Shown piece after piece: positions 34,009 to 47,028 of a stretch of 64,000 bases of DNA. Location of the stretch: contig NC_057385.1 of NCBI RefSeq assembly GCF_016906535.1, positions 1,364,001 to 1,428,000 of the forward strand, written 5' to 3'. This DNA comes from Rhizoctonia solani (lineage: Eukaryota > Basidiomycota > Agaricomycetes > Cantharellales > Ceratobasidiaceae). The notes under the pieces were generated by a model, which searched no databases, was not told the DNA's origin, and was given only the letters and a program-made list of their open reading frames with translations. Position numbers and translations under genes: made by a program. The first letter of the stretch is position 1. The number at the start of each line of letters is the position of its first letter.

Positions 34009-37000
34009 CGTCTCGACGGCGATGAGGGCTAGAATCTTTATTAACCGTCGTGTGCTCGGGAGCAATCGATATACTGTAAATAAAGTCTCCGGAGGAAAAA
34101 TAGCCCCGGTGGTGCACGAGAGGAACTGCGATCAATCATGGTAGATGTATGATTCAAGAATCGTCAGCAGGCACTTGGCTACTGGTCCCTTGTCACACCT
34201 ACTTTTGCGACGGATTTGCGGTACACTCTTGATTGGCTATGTGATCTGTGATTTCGTATCGATTTGTCTTGCGCGGTACCGACACAATTCCTCCGATCCG
34301 GAGAGGCCTGGAGGAGTCGAAGGATAGAGTTGAGATCGAACTCGATTGCGGACTCCCAGGAGTTATAGGTGCAATGGAAGGCAATTTTCGTCGTGAAATC
34401 GGGCTCCGAACTTCACCTATATGGCCCCCGAGTAATTGAAAACAAGGTGGTATAATTTGTGAGGACCAGTGAGTGCGGCTACGACTTATGCATGCAAATG
34501 TGAGAGTTGACATGCCACGCATGTGTAAATAGGTCGGACACATACCACAGGTTTATTGGTTGTAATTATGGAGAGCGTGAGAGGTCGTGTCTGGAGAGCC
34601 ACTTGAAACTGTATTCAAGCTTGCCTTGGGTGTTCGATGCAATCGTATGAATAAAATTATTGCCTATCTATAAAGGGACCCGACCTCCAGCGGATAAGTT
34701 CCTCCAATTCGTTGCAGTTTTTCCAAGCCGCGCGTCGAAGCTAAAGGAATATGAAGTCACAGAATATAACCGGTATCTGCGGTACCGAATAGCCAAATTA
34801 ATGGAGCAATCGTCGTGGTGCGTCATGGGGAGCTGCGAACAACAAAAGTGATGTCACCGCCAGCACGGGGCCTCTTTCTTCTTATGGGCGTTATGGGGGT
34901 CGACGAGTGTTTCGGCGATAACCAGTCCGGCACTATCGGCTCGGTCCACAACGGAAATGATGTCATTTGGCTGACATAACGCTCGGTATGGTCGTGACAC
35001 GTGTAGGGTGGTCCTGCACAGCTCAATCGTCTCTAATCGAGATCCAGCCCAAAGCGTACTAATTAGTCCGAGTCCCATCTTCTTTAATTCTTCTCTCATA
35101 CAATCATTATTGAATTAAATTATACTATAGTTGATGGACAGCTATAGTATTATTGGGACTCAAATCCAGCGTAGGATCAACTCTTACTGTATAGAACCGC
35201 TACCGCCAGAATGCGATCTGAGAAGGATCTCAAGCTACTAACCCGCCTCCCTGTGGACTTGCATCAGAATCAGATGGCAAGAGGGAACCCCAATCGGTCA
35301 CCCAAAGTTGCTTAAAATATGACTATAAGGCCTTTTTTCAAGGTCTAACTATTTTATAATAATCTGAGCTCCGTTCCAACTTTAACATGGCGTGTACTTC
35401 GCACAAATCACAGTCCTTTTTCTGTCATGGTAATCGAGAACGGATGTCCAGTGGGCGGCCACGGAACATGGTGGAATTTTCAAGGGTGTGTTGTCCCAAC
35501 ATGGCTAACCCCTAGCAGTATCCTAATCTTTGGGATCGCCATTTTGCTCTTTTTACTTCGATTTGTACCCATCATTGTTGGGTTAAGGGCCGAAAATCAA
35601 TCAGCCGAGCTTTGTGTACTGGGCATGATATATATGCGCGTTTAAGAGCGCCTCCAATACAAACCAATGACGCTGAGTTCATTTACGAGAAGTAGCTTAT
35701 CCCGTCACCCCAAAACAATCTAATGGGAGAATTATCTATTGCTAGGTGCCTAATCGATTTTGGTGCTTCGGGAACTTCTATAACAGCCACTTTGCCACAG
35801 TGCCCGGGGTATTGGCACCACAGGCTATCCGAGGTTATCGATTGAAATGTTCAAACCGCCAGGTCGGGTAGGGTGCAACCAGAGCGTTGCACTCAACCCC
35901 AGATAGTACACAGCGCATACATTAGCCTAAAGTCTTTTAAGAAATCAGTAAGCCGGTCTGAACGCCTTCGGGCCCGATTATTACTCGAGCTCTGAACATA
36001 TCAAGTGGTAAGTGTGCCTGAGGTTCATTTCAGCCCGCCGTGATTAGAATCAAAGGTAATACAGGGCTGAGCACAAATAGGGAACAGTCTATTAGACTTC
36101 ACGATCAAGCATAGATTATTGCTTCGAAACCTACGACCAGAGCGTCCAGCTCTGCACTGGGGGATGATGGCTGGAGAATCAACCGTGACATTGGAGGCGT
36201 CGTCTCACCACGCCTTTCTAGAGGCTATAGTCTCTGGAAATAGAAGTGGAAGTCTCGTGATTAGATTGGACCTCATTGCTATCACACGGCTCCAAATGTT
36301 TTCTAAACAGACCGTAATCTCTACGTGTACAACAGTGTGAGAGTCCCGAAAACGCCCAGGGTTACGCAGGATTAGTTGCCAATCCTACCCCAAATATGAT
36401 ACAATTTCTGGCGCGCGCATCTACTTTCGGATAGATCGATGTTTCCAGTCTGGCGGAAGTCGTTCATATTTTCTACGACTGCAGGACAGTACTCTGCTTC
36501 TACACAATGGGGTTTCTCGAGTATGCGCACACGGATACAAACAATCGATCCCAACGTTTCAAACTAGGGCTTAAACCGCCGGGGTGCACGCCTATCATTG
36601 GGAACTCGAGGTTTGCAAGAAAGCCACTTAGACTATTGCATGTGAATTACGTCTGTCATCGAGAAATAAGGAAACCCAGTCTCAGGAGTGTGGGTGTGGA
36701 TATGAGGATACACATGCACAGGATGGCTTAGCCCCAGTGCTGGGGTACAAAGCGTTGATAGTTCTGAACCCCTCCCACTGTAACCAACACGGAGATTCTC
36801 CGATGGTGATAAGATACACCTTTCAATCAAGGCCTTGAATCGTCGCGAGGCAGAGCACTCCTTGGCGTTACACCCAGACATGCTAGCATTTCTAGCTCAC
36901 TTGTCAATCAAACAGATCATATTTCTAGCGAGTAGCATATTCCGACGGCAGGAAAGTATTTGGTGCGCCACCATATAGTGATACCCATTTCCAAACAGAG

Positions 37001-38188
37001 TCTTCGAGACAAACAACCCTATAGGCTCAACTAGACTGTACAGGGTCAGAATACATACCTATCGGCTTCGACGGTGGATTTTCTTGCGGGTTATGGTACC
37101 TTTTTATGCACGTGTAAGGTCGTGCCGCATCCCGACGACATTGTCATTTTGTAAGACAGGAAGGGTTAAAGCGGAGCATCGAGGATTTGATTACCGACCT
37201 GCTTGCGTATGGAGACGCTATACACGTTTTTGGATACCGTTAGAATCGTTTGTTTCGTTTCCGTTAACGATAGATGCAATGCTGTTTTTGAAGTGCAGTA
37301 GAGGTTATGCTGCAAGATAGAAGAAATCTGGGGCACAGGTGATTTAAGATAAAACATCAGCTGTGGTAAATGTCAGTGCTCAACCAGTCACCAGAAATCC
37401 GGAAAGCTAGAGAACCTACATGATCTTTGATTCCGTACAACGAGGTTGCCGACAGACTCCCGGGAGACGGACGGTGACATGTATCGAGAATCTGGGCAAG
37501 GAGCGTTACCATACTCGGGAAACTCGAATCTATTTTACTGATAGCGAAAGACAGCACTTTGGGTCGAATAGCTCAATTTCGACTGGGAAACCGCTGAAGC
37601 AAGATATTGGGTAGGCTCGGAGAAATGCGAAGATCGAATGGGCAATATGGATAAGGGGGCATAAAGCTCAAGTAAGTTCAGTGCGGTTCTCTAGGACAAT
37701 GTCGTTTTCTTTCGGTGATACCCGAGAACACATGCCTCCAGTTAGGTCATAATGGCACGCAATTAGTATCCGAAGGCTACGACCTTGAGCCTCCAAGTTG
37801 TCATTCAGCCAAGTAGCTAAATGGGCACTCAGCTGCAATCCCGTCAAGAAGGCTGAGTTCCCGGACATTTCCGAAGCCGGCTCTACATTTGACTACCCTC
37901 CCCCTATCAGCTGAGTTCCACTGACGCAAAGCAGCTTAGTATTTCATGGCCAATTGCTCAAGTGGTTTGTCCCATAATCTCCGACAATACTACTTTTGCT
38001 AGGGCAGAGATCAGCCGCACATGTGCATATAGGTATAACCTCAGTTATTAGTAGCGAGGAGCAAGTATAAAGAGTGCTACAACGGTATCATCGCATCTTT
38101 GTCCAATATATTTGTTGAATAAAATATATTAGAGTTCTGTCTACAACACGTGACCAGTAATAGTCCCCATTTAGTTCTAAGTTGTTTT
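34009..38188. other. Gene-poor 4.2-kb region
   Basis: Only short unsupported open frames occur, the longest under 85 codons between 34.3 and 37.6 kb. None shows a domain or a splice chain. The stretch is relatively AT-rich and carries an inverted repeat at 35122-35150. It may hold worn transposon remnants, but I found no terminal repeats, reverse transcriptase or transposase motif to show it. Confidence 0.5.
35122..35150. repeat. Inverted repeat, 9-bp arms and 11-nt loop
   Basis: ATACTATAG at 35122-35130 is matched by CTATAGTAT at 35142-35150. It lies in the gene-poor region. It could be a chance AT-rich palindrome, a terminator-like hairpin or part of a small transposon remnant. Confidence 0.6.
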
Positions 38189-40173
38189 CTATCGTTCCCT
38201 AAATCGCTTGCGGCTAACATTAGCCTGTCCCCAGCGCTGAGTCTCGCGTCGCATACGCCTAAGAAAGAGTCAGTTAGATGTGATCTTGAACTTTTGCTCA
38301 TGTCGTGTCCATACCTAATAGCCCGTTCGCGTTCCATCGCCCGGCGCTCAAGTTCTTCGGCGCTGAGTAGCTCCAGCCGGGGAAAATATTCTTCCGCATC
38401 TTGCCAATCCCTCAAAATACTGCGTAAGGTTTCCGGGCCCACATCCTTTCGCGCTGCAGTCCCAAGTGGCTCAGAGCGACTGTCATGCGCTCCTGGACCT
38501 ATTAAGCCCGCCTCGAGCGCATCTTTTGTGTGCTTGAGTAATGCTTCACGCAAGGCACAAGCAACGAGTGAAACTGCCTCTCCTGCGAGGCCAACATCTG
38601 CACAAAGCACTCGGGCAAAATGCTCCGGCGTTAATGAAGATGTCAAGTCCCATTCTATGTGGTCGTGTAGATGGTGCGTGGATATTTGCAGGTCAAGCTT
38701 TTGTAGAAAAATGTCATAGCAATAGACAGGTGTTATTTGGGAGAATAGGTTGAACCAGATTGAATAAAGTGCGGCATGATACATGAGTGTTTCAAACGTT
38801 TTCTGGAGCTCATTGGACTTACATTGACAATCACCCTACAGTCAGGCTCGTCTACTTCTGAGTCGGTTTCGTAATCACTTTCCGAATCCGAGTCGCTATC
38901 GCTCTCGCTGTGTTTTTCAGTCTCGCCCGCTGTGGTAGGTTTGTCTTGAGACTTTGAGTTAGAGGGGGAGAGTTCTAGAACAGGTGTTAGGCCTTGTTTA
39001 TCGTCATTCGCAAGAGTTTGGTTCTTCTGTCCATCATCGTTCATCGGGTCTAGTTCATCATCAATATTGACTGAAATCGGAGCCGGAGTAACATGGCCAT
39101 CACTCGCTGGACTCGCAGCAGACGTCGAGATACTTGTTGTAGCGATACCAGTCCCAGGTGTAGTCTGCCCAGAAACAAGCGAAGATCCATGAAGCTCGGC
39201 ACGCAATGCCTCAATACGCGGGTCTCGAGGATGGATTCCAGCCTGGTCGGGATCGGCAACACCAACGTGTGTTTGCCTTGCGTTGGCATCGGCAGATTCA
39301 TTTTGAATACTATTGCCTTGGTCTGCTGGTGTATCTCTACGCTTTCGTCTTGGGCGAATATGCACATTTGTAATCCAGCGGTATTCCTCACATTGGGCAG
39401 AAATAGCAGCGGCAATCAAATCGGTGTGTGGGCGGGCGGGATGGCAAGGTCAAGGCAGAGCTGATGCGCGAATGCTGCCGGAGTGATTAATGTTTCTTGA
39501 AATGCCCAAAGTTTGGATTTAGTAGATCATGACATTGGTCAAAGTTTTTGCTCACCATTTATGTTCCACAAAAAGCTGTCCCGAATTTGGTGCGACTCCG
39601 TATTGAGTTCGAGTCGAACGGGGATATAGATTGCACGTTTTGAAGCAGCTTCTGCAAGCCGTGCCTCTGAGCTAAGATGAAAATATAGGCGTTATGGTCA
39701 GAATTTTCCCTATTTGGGGAATCGATGGCAACGTACAAATATTCTTGTTGAATTCGAGTGGCCTTTTGTGGATGTATAAATTTTGCAGGGGGTATGGCGC
39801 CTAAATAGTTTCGATCTAACTCTCCACTAGTCCTTGAACCAGTCGATATGCCGGTAGGCACAACCAGAGCTGGACCCGAAGACTCTCCTTCAACATCTAC
39901 GTTCTCATCTTCGTCATCCTCCATTTCGGCATAGTTGACGACTCCACCCCGAGTTCGGCGAGAAGGACCGAAAGATGCTGCATGTGTGAGCGTTGGTGGG
40001 GGCTGAGTCGGGTTATGATTCGGAGGAACTGGGGCAAGGCCAAGTGGTTGCATAAGCAGAGTGCTACCCGTACGTGCTCGCGAGTGATACGAAGTGTAAA
40101 TGGCCTGAGCATGGGTTGGCAGCGTAGGTGGATATGTAGAGTTCCATTGCCGCGCACCAACCGTGGAGGACAT
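38189..40173 (-). CDS. SNF5: SNF5/SMARCB1-family chromatin remodelling subunit
   Basis: A core subunit of SWI/SNF or RSC nucleosome remodellers in the nucleus. Exon 1 starts MSSTVGARQWNSTYPPTLP and includes an acidic stretch (NYAEMEDDEDENVDVEGE) and IPPAKFIHPQKATRIQQEY. The next exon gives EARLAEAASKRAIYIPVRLE, LNTESHQIRDSFLWNIN, the start of the SNF5 repeat. Then come LITPAAFAHQLCLDLAIPP and TDLIAAAISAQCEEYR. A long acidic/Ser linker (SESDSDSDSESDYETDSEVD) splits repeat 1 from repeat 2: LDLQISTHHLHDHIEWDLTS, SLTPEHFARVLCADVGLAGE. The C-terminus is basic (RRMRRETQRWGQANVSRKRF). All junctions are in phase. The long insert between repeats is also known in RSC-type Sfh1, so SNF5 versus SFH1 is not settled. 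It is divergent from RAD4. Confidence 0.88.
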
Positions 40174-40361
40174 GGTTGACCAAACCCACTCCGGAACCGC
40201 GCTTCAGCACAGCCACATGCCTCAGGGTCCGTGTTGTTTACTTGACTCGATGATCATCCTAAACAATGACCGCATTTCACTTCCCGCCACGATCGAGCTT
40301 AGACCTGTATTCGCTGGGTTTTATCAACCGGAATATTCGTTACTAACTAAAATACCTTACA
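40174..40361. promoter_or_regulatory. Short divergent promoter between SNF5 and RAD4
   Basis: Only 188 bp separate the two start codons, so both core promoters must sit here or reach into the genes. No TATA box or repeat stands out. Confidence 0.5.
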
Positions 40362-43300
40362 ATGGAATCTACCGACGAAGAGGACTTCTGGGATGAAGTT
40401 GAAGTTCCTCAGCCAGTGTCTTACACGGTAGCCGAGACTATCGAAATACCATTGACAGAGACAGAGCCCCGCCAACCACTAGACTACGACATCGAGGTAA
40501 CGATAACCAAGAAAGGTGCTTCAACCAACGAACAACAGGCCGAGGCTATAGCGTCAGTGACCAGCAGCTTCAATACAAGCATAATTGGTGGCTGAATAAT
40601 TGTTTAATAGAAAACGACAGGCTGCTGCTCACAATCGACTTGTTCGTCTTGAATCTCATAAATTACACACTATATCGCTTTTGGCCTCTCTGTCTATACG
40701 GAATAAATGGTTAAACGACCAAGCGCTTAAGGTTTGTACCCAGAATTGGATCTTTGCTTCTTACACTGACTCGGGTTTTAAAGGCTCGACTATTGTCTCT
40801 GATACCACTGCCTATTCAGCACGGGTTTACTTCTATTACGAAGAGCACATCCGGACCCCGCTCGTCGAGGGAGATTGTTTGAAACAGCGCTCGTTCGCCT
40901 TGTGAGCTGGTTCGCGCCATCATCTCCCGCCACTACCCAAAACCTCTACGTGGAACGCCCTTCTGATGGTTGGTTCCGAATCACAAACCCCGGGCACATC
41001 AAATCCCACACCTTCGAAGCTGGGATGCGTCGAATCCAGGTACTTGAAAAACGAGAGGCCGAAAGGAAAGCCCGCCGAGCCAAACGCCAGGAACGTCGTG
41101 CTAAACGAGCACGAGCACGCATTAAAGGGAAAGGGAAGGCTCGGGACGTATCGAGCTCTAGCTCAGATGACAACGAAGATCAAGATCTGGATGTTGGTGA
41201 CTGAAGACGAATGGTACGCACCGGAACGTCTCCGCTCTCCCAATTCGATCGCCAAGCATGCTCTGCAACGATCCGGAAGTCGTGATATGGCAGCCTTGGT
41301 TTTTGTTGCAATTGTCAGAGCTTTAGGAATTCCTGCTAGACTTGTCTCAAGTTTACAATGTGTCCCATGGGCTTTGCCAAAGGACTATGCGAGCAAAGCT
41401 CGTAAACCTAAGGACAAGACAACAGTGACGTCGAAGCGGGATGATCAAGACACTGCCGTTGATGAAGATGCAATGCCCGGAGTTTCCTCCAGGGTAGGCT
41501 CACCAAACAGTACCGGAGCAAATAGCGTATTGTCTGCCACCGCATACCATACGGATAGGTCCGCCGATCACAGCGATAACCCCACACGCCTCAAGCCATC
41601 GATCAAACGAAAACGAGGACCAGGTACCGGAAATAACCCTATATCCATGATTGAAGGCAATCAGGTCGGTCGGAGAGATCAGGCGGTGGATAGGGGCACT
41701 GGTAGCAAGGCCAAAGCTATACGACCAAGAGATGCTGTCAATCATGATTTGCCACTGCTTCGCCTTCTCGGCCGACAATCAAACTTCGTCGTGCACGACC
41801 TGCCGGGCATGTTCTAGGAACCGCGCCGTCACCAGGAGGTGCGAATACAAGTGGTAACGATAAACAAAGTGATGGTAAGTTTGAAAGTAATAATAATAGG
41901 TTATTTGCTTGGGCATTTAATAGTTTACCTTGTAATAAACTTCTGATTCTACACTAATTTCTTAGGTCAGTTCTATGGAATGCTCCGAACTCGCTTCATA
42001 AGTGACTAATGCTCATATGATGACAGGCTCCTACACTCTGGGCTGAGGTGTTCTCTCGTCCTGACGGTCGTTGGATCCCAGTGGATCCGGTACGTGGGTT
42101 TGTCAATCGAGCAGGTTTATTCGAACGGCGGGACCAAGCCGGGAAGCGAAAGGCTGAAAAACTGATGTACGTGGTAGCGATGGAAGAAGGTAAGCCTTAT
42201 GTCAGTGTTTGTTCCGAGGAAATGAGCGTTGTATGCGTGTGATCCGTGACGCAAACAGATCCGGAGCGCAAGGGGGAGGGTATATGATGACTTACGATGG
42301 CACATTGCTTTCTCACCATGGGTTCAGCCCACGCTCAATGCTAATAAGGGGAAATATGAGCTAACTTTCAATTAATTGTAGACGGCTACGCCCGTGATGT
42401 GACCGCGCGGTACGCAAAGAACTTTGGAGCTCATCAAGCCAGAGCAAGAGCACGGATCGCCGCAGGACGAAAGAATGGAAAAGTCGAATGGTGGGATTCC
42501 GTCATGCGTGTCCTGAAAAGACCATATGCTCTGGTAAGTTTATTATAATTGTGTTATCCACTGTGCTGAGATTTGCGGGTTTAGCACCGCGACGATGTTG
42601 AAGATGCGGAATTATCCCATCAGAGAGCTCTAGAAGGTCTGCCAAGTTCTATTAGCGCATTTAAGGATCATCCGATATACGCCTTGGAGAGACACCTTCG
42701 CAGAGATGAAGCTATCCACCCACGAACTGAAATAGCCCATTTCCGGGGCGAACCCGTGTTCCCGCGTCGAAATGTGCTTTCTCTGAAGCCGGCAGAGGGG
42801 TGGATGCGCCAAGGAAGGGTGTTACGCTCAGGCATGCAACCGATCAAGATGGTGAAAGCGCGTGCAAGCACCATACGCAAAAAAAGAGAGCTGGAAGTTC
42901 GTCGCGAAGACGAGGGTGAGGTCATGGTAGGCATGTATGCAGAATGGCAGACGGAGCTCTATAAATCTCCCCCAGTTATCGACGTGAGCAAATACGCATT
43001 CTTGGATTTCATCATTACTGAAGTATGACCATATCCAGGGCAAGATCCCAACAAATGACTTTGGGAATATCGATCTTTATGTACCGACAATGCTTCCGGA
43101 AGGTGCTGTTCATATCCCGCGTAAGTACACTTGGATGGATGCGCCAGTCTCATCTAATGCAATACCCCTGACAGAAAAAGGTTGTGCAAAGGTTGCGCGA
43201 AAGCTGGGTATCAATTTCGCCGAGGCTGTAGTGAGTCTTAATTGAAGTCATCCCTGTCTCCTAAATCTGACTCAATCAAACCTATGTTTGACGTACTCAA

Positions 43301-44365
43301 ACATGACTGACGTAGACCGGTTTCGAGTTCCGCAATCGCCAGGCAACTCCGATTATCACAGGAATCGTTATTGCAGCGGGGAACGAACAAGTGTTTTTAG
43401 AGGTAAGAAACCTCTATTTGCAGGCTATTCGGCTATCGGACCGCCATAACGAACCGTCGCAATTCATACTGTGAGCTCACTCGTTTATTAGGCTTTAGCT
43501 TCCCACATACGATTGGAGCAGGCAAAAGAGGCCACCAAACGCCGCGAACGAGTTTTACAGCGTTGGACACGGCTCGTACAGGGACTTAGGATTGTTCAGA
43601 GGGTCAATGAGCAATACTCAGGAGATAATCGCCCGGGCATCGATGAGAACGCGTCCGCAGATGGTGAAGAAGTTGTGGTAAGCCTTATGAAGCATTTTGA
43701 CTTGCCGCCGGCGAGATTTTGTTAATGACTGCTGATCCCATAAATTTGCTTTCCTAGGAACCTGGAGCTTTTTGGATGATCTGAAAGACGTGGTCAGGCC
43801 GTATAATCTACCGCAAGCACAGCCCATCGTCCCCAAGCTGATAACCGAGGAAGAAGATAGGGGAGTCTCAGAGCTCATGATGCCTCAAGAACTTTTGCAT
43901 GGCATGCCTGATTCGCCATCTCGTTATACATGGTCAGCGCTAATGGAGGATGATGAACGCCACGACGAACATGCTGAACTTGAATCTCCTACCGAACTCA
44001 TGAGTCGCGATACCACTAATATGGAACCGCCATTGACTATGCAAGAGCTCGCCGACAAACTCTCCAGAGCAAGGGAACAAGGAAACTCAGAGCCCACAAA
44101 TGGCGAAACCGAGGTAATACCTGACGCAACTACTCCACCCCTGCCAGAAATGGAATCAGATCGTCACGTCACCAAAGCCAGCCCAGAGGATAACGATGCC
44201 AAGCCCAACCCTATAGACAATCGATCCGAGGCTAATCAAAATAACACAGGCAAAACCACCCGCCAATTGCGCAGGTCATCGCGTCGGCACAATGCTCTAT
44301 CTACGACCCCGGCCCCGGCCACGCCGACCCCCACGCGCACGCTGAGGCCGCGCCGGAAACCCTGA
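40362..44365 (+). CDS. RAD4: RAD4/XPC nucleotide excision repair damage sensor, with four apparent frameshifts
   Basis: RAD4 recognises helix-distorting DNA lesions and starts nucleotide excision repair. The N-terminus is acidic (MESTDEEDFWDEVEVPQP). The transglutaminase-like domain includes HNRLVRLESHKLHTISLLAS, LFETALVRLVSWFAPSSP, HALQRSGSRDMAALVFVAIV and RALGIPARLVSSLQCVPW, then APTLWAEVFSRPDGRWIPVD. The BHD1-3 domains follow: HPIYALERHLRRDEAIHPR, then IPTNDFGNIDLYVPTMLPEG and AVTGFEFRNRQATPIITGIV. The tail is acidic then Arg/Thr/Pro-rich (RRSSRRHNALSTTPAPATPT). Exons otherwise follow GT-AG rules. Frame must change at four places to keep the family sequence: CCCC at 40856-40859 (one base too many), 41197-41202 (two bases short), TTT at 41748-41750 (one short) and the T run at 43769-43773 (one short). 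Three are in homopolymers. It could be a true pseudogene, but the pattern looks like sequencing error. Confidence 0.9.
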
Positions 44366-44648
44366 TGTACACGCACTTGCACATGCTTTACGACCTCCCA
44401 GGCACCTTCACCTTTTAATTTCAGTGTGATCGACATTGGTTATCTTAATCAACGAGTAATGAAGGCCAATAGCCTTGTCATTGTATTTATTCTACACTCA
44501 ATATGCGTTCTAGTTCCTGTTCACATTAATACAATCATATGTTCAACGACCAGCCTGCAGAAATGCGAGAGTCTCACCTCCTCGGGAATCGCAGCAATCA
44601 GAGAATCCAGCGTTGCGCTGGTTTCGCTAGGATCCGAGTGCGTGCTGG

Positions 44649-46340
44649 CTATCGTATCGGGGTTTGTCGGCCCACAAGAGAGGCCGAGTTCGTTCCCATT
44701 GGTTGAGCCCCAGTTAGCTCTTTTGAGCGGGTGCTATCGCATGTCGAAGGAACCAGCATAGCAAATGTAAGATAGGAGGTATGACCGCGCACTTCACCAA
44801 ACGGTTTCGAAACTATGTACCTCTCTTCTGAGGCTTTGGGCGATATCGTGTTTGTATGTGGGCCCCGCTCTTGCTGAATTGAAGACGAATTGCCTGAAGG
44901 AGAACCGAAAAAATCCAATTCAGCTAGTATCAAACATAAGTTAGTACCTAAACGCACGCCTTGGTATAGTCTATTTTGCTCACGTAGTGATTCCCCACCA
45001 AGCTGCGCCACCTTGGTTCTTTTAGAGTGATCATTACTTTGTTCTCCCTCACCTCCCTCAACCCTTTTTCGCTTCTTGTCTCGGGCAGCAGCTTCAATTT
45101 GTTTAAGGCGACGTTGCTCTTTACGTGTTTCAATGTCTCGAAGTCGACTGGCGGCATCTTCTACCGTTTGCATAGGCGCACTGCATATGTCATGTGGTTT
45201 GGTGAGGGTTTCATACATTGTAACCCCTGCTCGTCCGACCAGAAAAGGGTGGACAAAATAATCTGGATTAGAGGCAAAATTTTCGAAGGGAGTTGGTGTC
45301 TGACCTGTGAAGCCCAATTCGTTCAAGGCGGATACGGTACGTAGGACCTGTTCCATACAGGGGCTGAAGCAACAAATGCGCCCAATGCGGTCTTTCTGAT
45401 CGGGAAGTCAATTCATGACTGTTTATCTTCGGGACCACCGCTTTGTTTAAAATTGCTCACTCTGAGAGCCTGTTTGGCGGATGCAACTGCTTCCCATGGC
45501 GCTGGGAGATCCAAAAATACTGCAAAGGTATTTTTAAATAATAGATTGCGTTGAGGGGAGGGGGGAGCACCAGGAAGTCAGCTATCCATCACTCAGCAAG
45601 ATAGGCGTTGATAATCAGAGCCTTTCAAGGTAAATATGTCGGAGTTATGGAGTACGTACCACTGTCAACTTCATTCTGAAGACCAAATCCGTCTTTGCAA
45701 ACATTTCGATGTTGCAATACCACGAACTCGTTCATCCCATGCCTCGCAAACTCTTCTCTGTACTCGCGAGGTTAAGCTGTTGCCCCCTGTTTTGAGACGA
45801 GATATCACGGACCTCGCCTTATTTGCACGCTGTTCGTGGAATTCAAAGGAGAAGAGCCTTCCAGTTGGACCGACAGTTCGAGCAATACTATGAGAGAATG
45901 ACCCAGATCCTGTACCTGTGGAAAGAGATACATTATAAGCGGCAAAATTTCAAGAGAGTGAGCGTACCAGCCTCGGCTACTGCGCTTCCAGGTTTGATTC
46001 CTAACCACATGGAAATATAGGATATGTCCGCATGATACAAAATCTGCGTTCTATGCGGAAGTGCCAATGTCCACAGCTCAGGTGTGGGTCTTAATGCATG
46101 GATAAAACCTTTCCCGTTTCGAGATGAAATTTTTGACCCATAGCTTACACCCACAAGGTCAGAATGTCGGTAGACTCCGTACCGACCATTCAACTCTTTG
46201 CCAGGTGTTACGACAATTGGTTGAATATCTTCTCGAGTCTATTCAGCTGATATTAGTAAAGATCTGAGGTTATCCAAAGTACGAACCATCCATAGAATGA
46301 CAACATCCCCCACAGCTATGCAACGTGAATTCGACCACAT
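44649..46340 (-). CDS. TRM61: tRNA (adenine-58-N1)-methyltransferase catalytic subunit TRM61
   Basis: With TRM6 this nuclear enzyme makes m1A58 in the tRNA T-loop, which stabilises initiator tRNA. Exon 1 reads MWSNSRCIAVGDVVILWM. Then come GKELNGRYGVYRHSDLVGV, SWALP-like WTLALPHRTQILYHADISYI, motif I SAVAEAGTGSGSFSHSIART and GRLFSFEFHEQRANKAR. Further exons give AVFLDLPAPWEAVASAKQAL (motif IV, the DLPAPW of this family), IGRICCFSPCMEQVLRTVSA, VTMYETLTKPHD and SAPMQTVEDAASRLRDIETR, with a Lys/Arg/Glu-rich insert (RDKKRKRVEGGEGEQSNDH) and finally YIVSKPFGEVRGHTSYLTFA. The C-terminus as read runs about 40 residues past the usual end; a one-base difference after LVP would stop it at FDMR, so the last residues are uncertain. 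It is convergent with RAD4. Confidence 0.88.
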
Positions 46341-47028
46341 TGTCGTCAATATAAAGTGGCCCGACGAATGTTTACACCTCAGTTGGTAATTTGAAAGTCG
46401 GAGTTAGTCAGGTTTTCAAATTACGCCTGTGCTGAAACTGGCGTCGCTTTTGAGATTTGCTTCTCATGCGCACATATCTCCGGGTCTCCCACGTTTCCAT
46501 ACGAGCCGTAGTGTACCAGCCCGAACTCTCAGCTCCTAACACTCACTGTCTGGAACTCAATAAAGTTTGTCCGATTCGACGGGTTTATCACCTAAATGCT
46601 AGTCAGCTCTCCTCTACTATGGCTCTATGAAAATCATTTCCCAATACTTTACCAGGAATGGTACCAATAAGTCTTAATCTGCTTCAAGCATGCGATACCA
46701 CGGCTTCTGTCACCCAATCCCTATCATAGAACTTGATCACCCCAGACAACCGGGTTATAGGTCACTCAGAGGTCCAAGGCGTTTTGGAGCATGTGTTACT
46801 ACCCATGGGGTTCGCGCGTGAGTATGATCAGGAATATGATCAATTGTAAGAAATTAGACTTTTTTTGCTGCGTGCATGAGTCTTGTTGTACATGTTTACC
46901 CCTTGCGCGCCAGTCGGTATTGTCCCCCCTACCCAGGCTATATAAAAAAACCATTTCCCGATAGATATGGATCGGCGACCTCGTCATCTCTCCCAGTCTG
47001 TTATAGCAAGTCCTTACCGGTTTACATT
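46341..47028 (+). promoter_or_regulatory. Intergenic segment with a TATA-like box upstream of an unknown gene
   Basis: CTATATAAAAAAA at about 46938-46950 lies roughly 80 bp before the ATG at 47029, a plausible core promoter for the plus-strand gene. The left part is the 5' flank of TRM61 on the other strand. No open frame in between has gene-like features. Confidence 0.4.

Noticed and set aside
35150..35180. A T-arm-like GGGACTCAAATCC suggesting a tRNA
   Set aside because: The upstream sequence cannot form the D and anticodon arms or a matching acceptor stem, and the T-loop lacks GTTC.
38150..38719. A 189-codon plus-strand open frame
   Set aside because: It is antisense to well-supported SNF5 exons.
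45805..46008. A suspected frameshift in TRM61 motif I to II
   Set aside because: Re-reading the complement shows ACT GTC GGT CCA ACT GGA AGG in frame, giving TVGPTGR as expected. There is no break.
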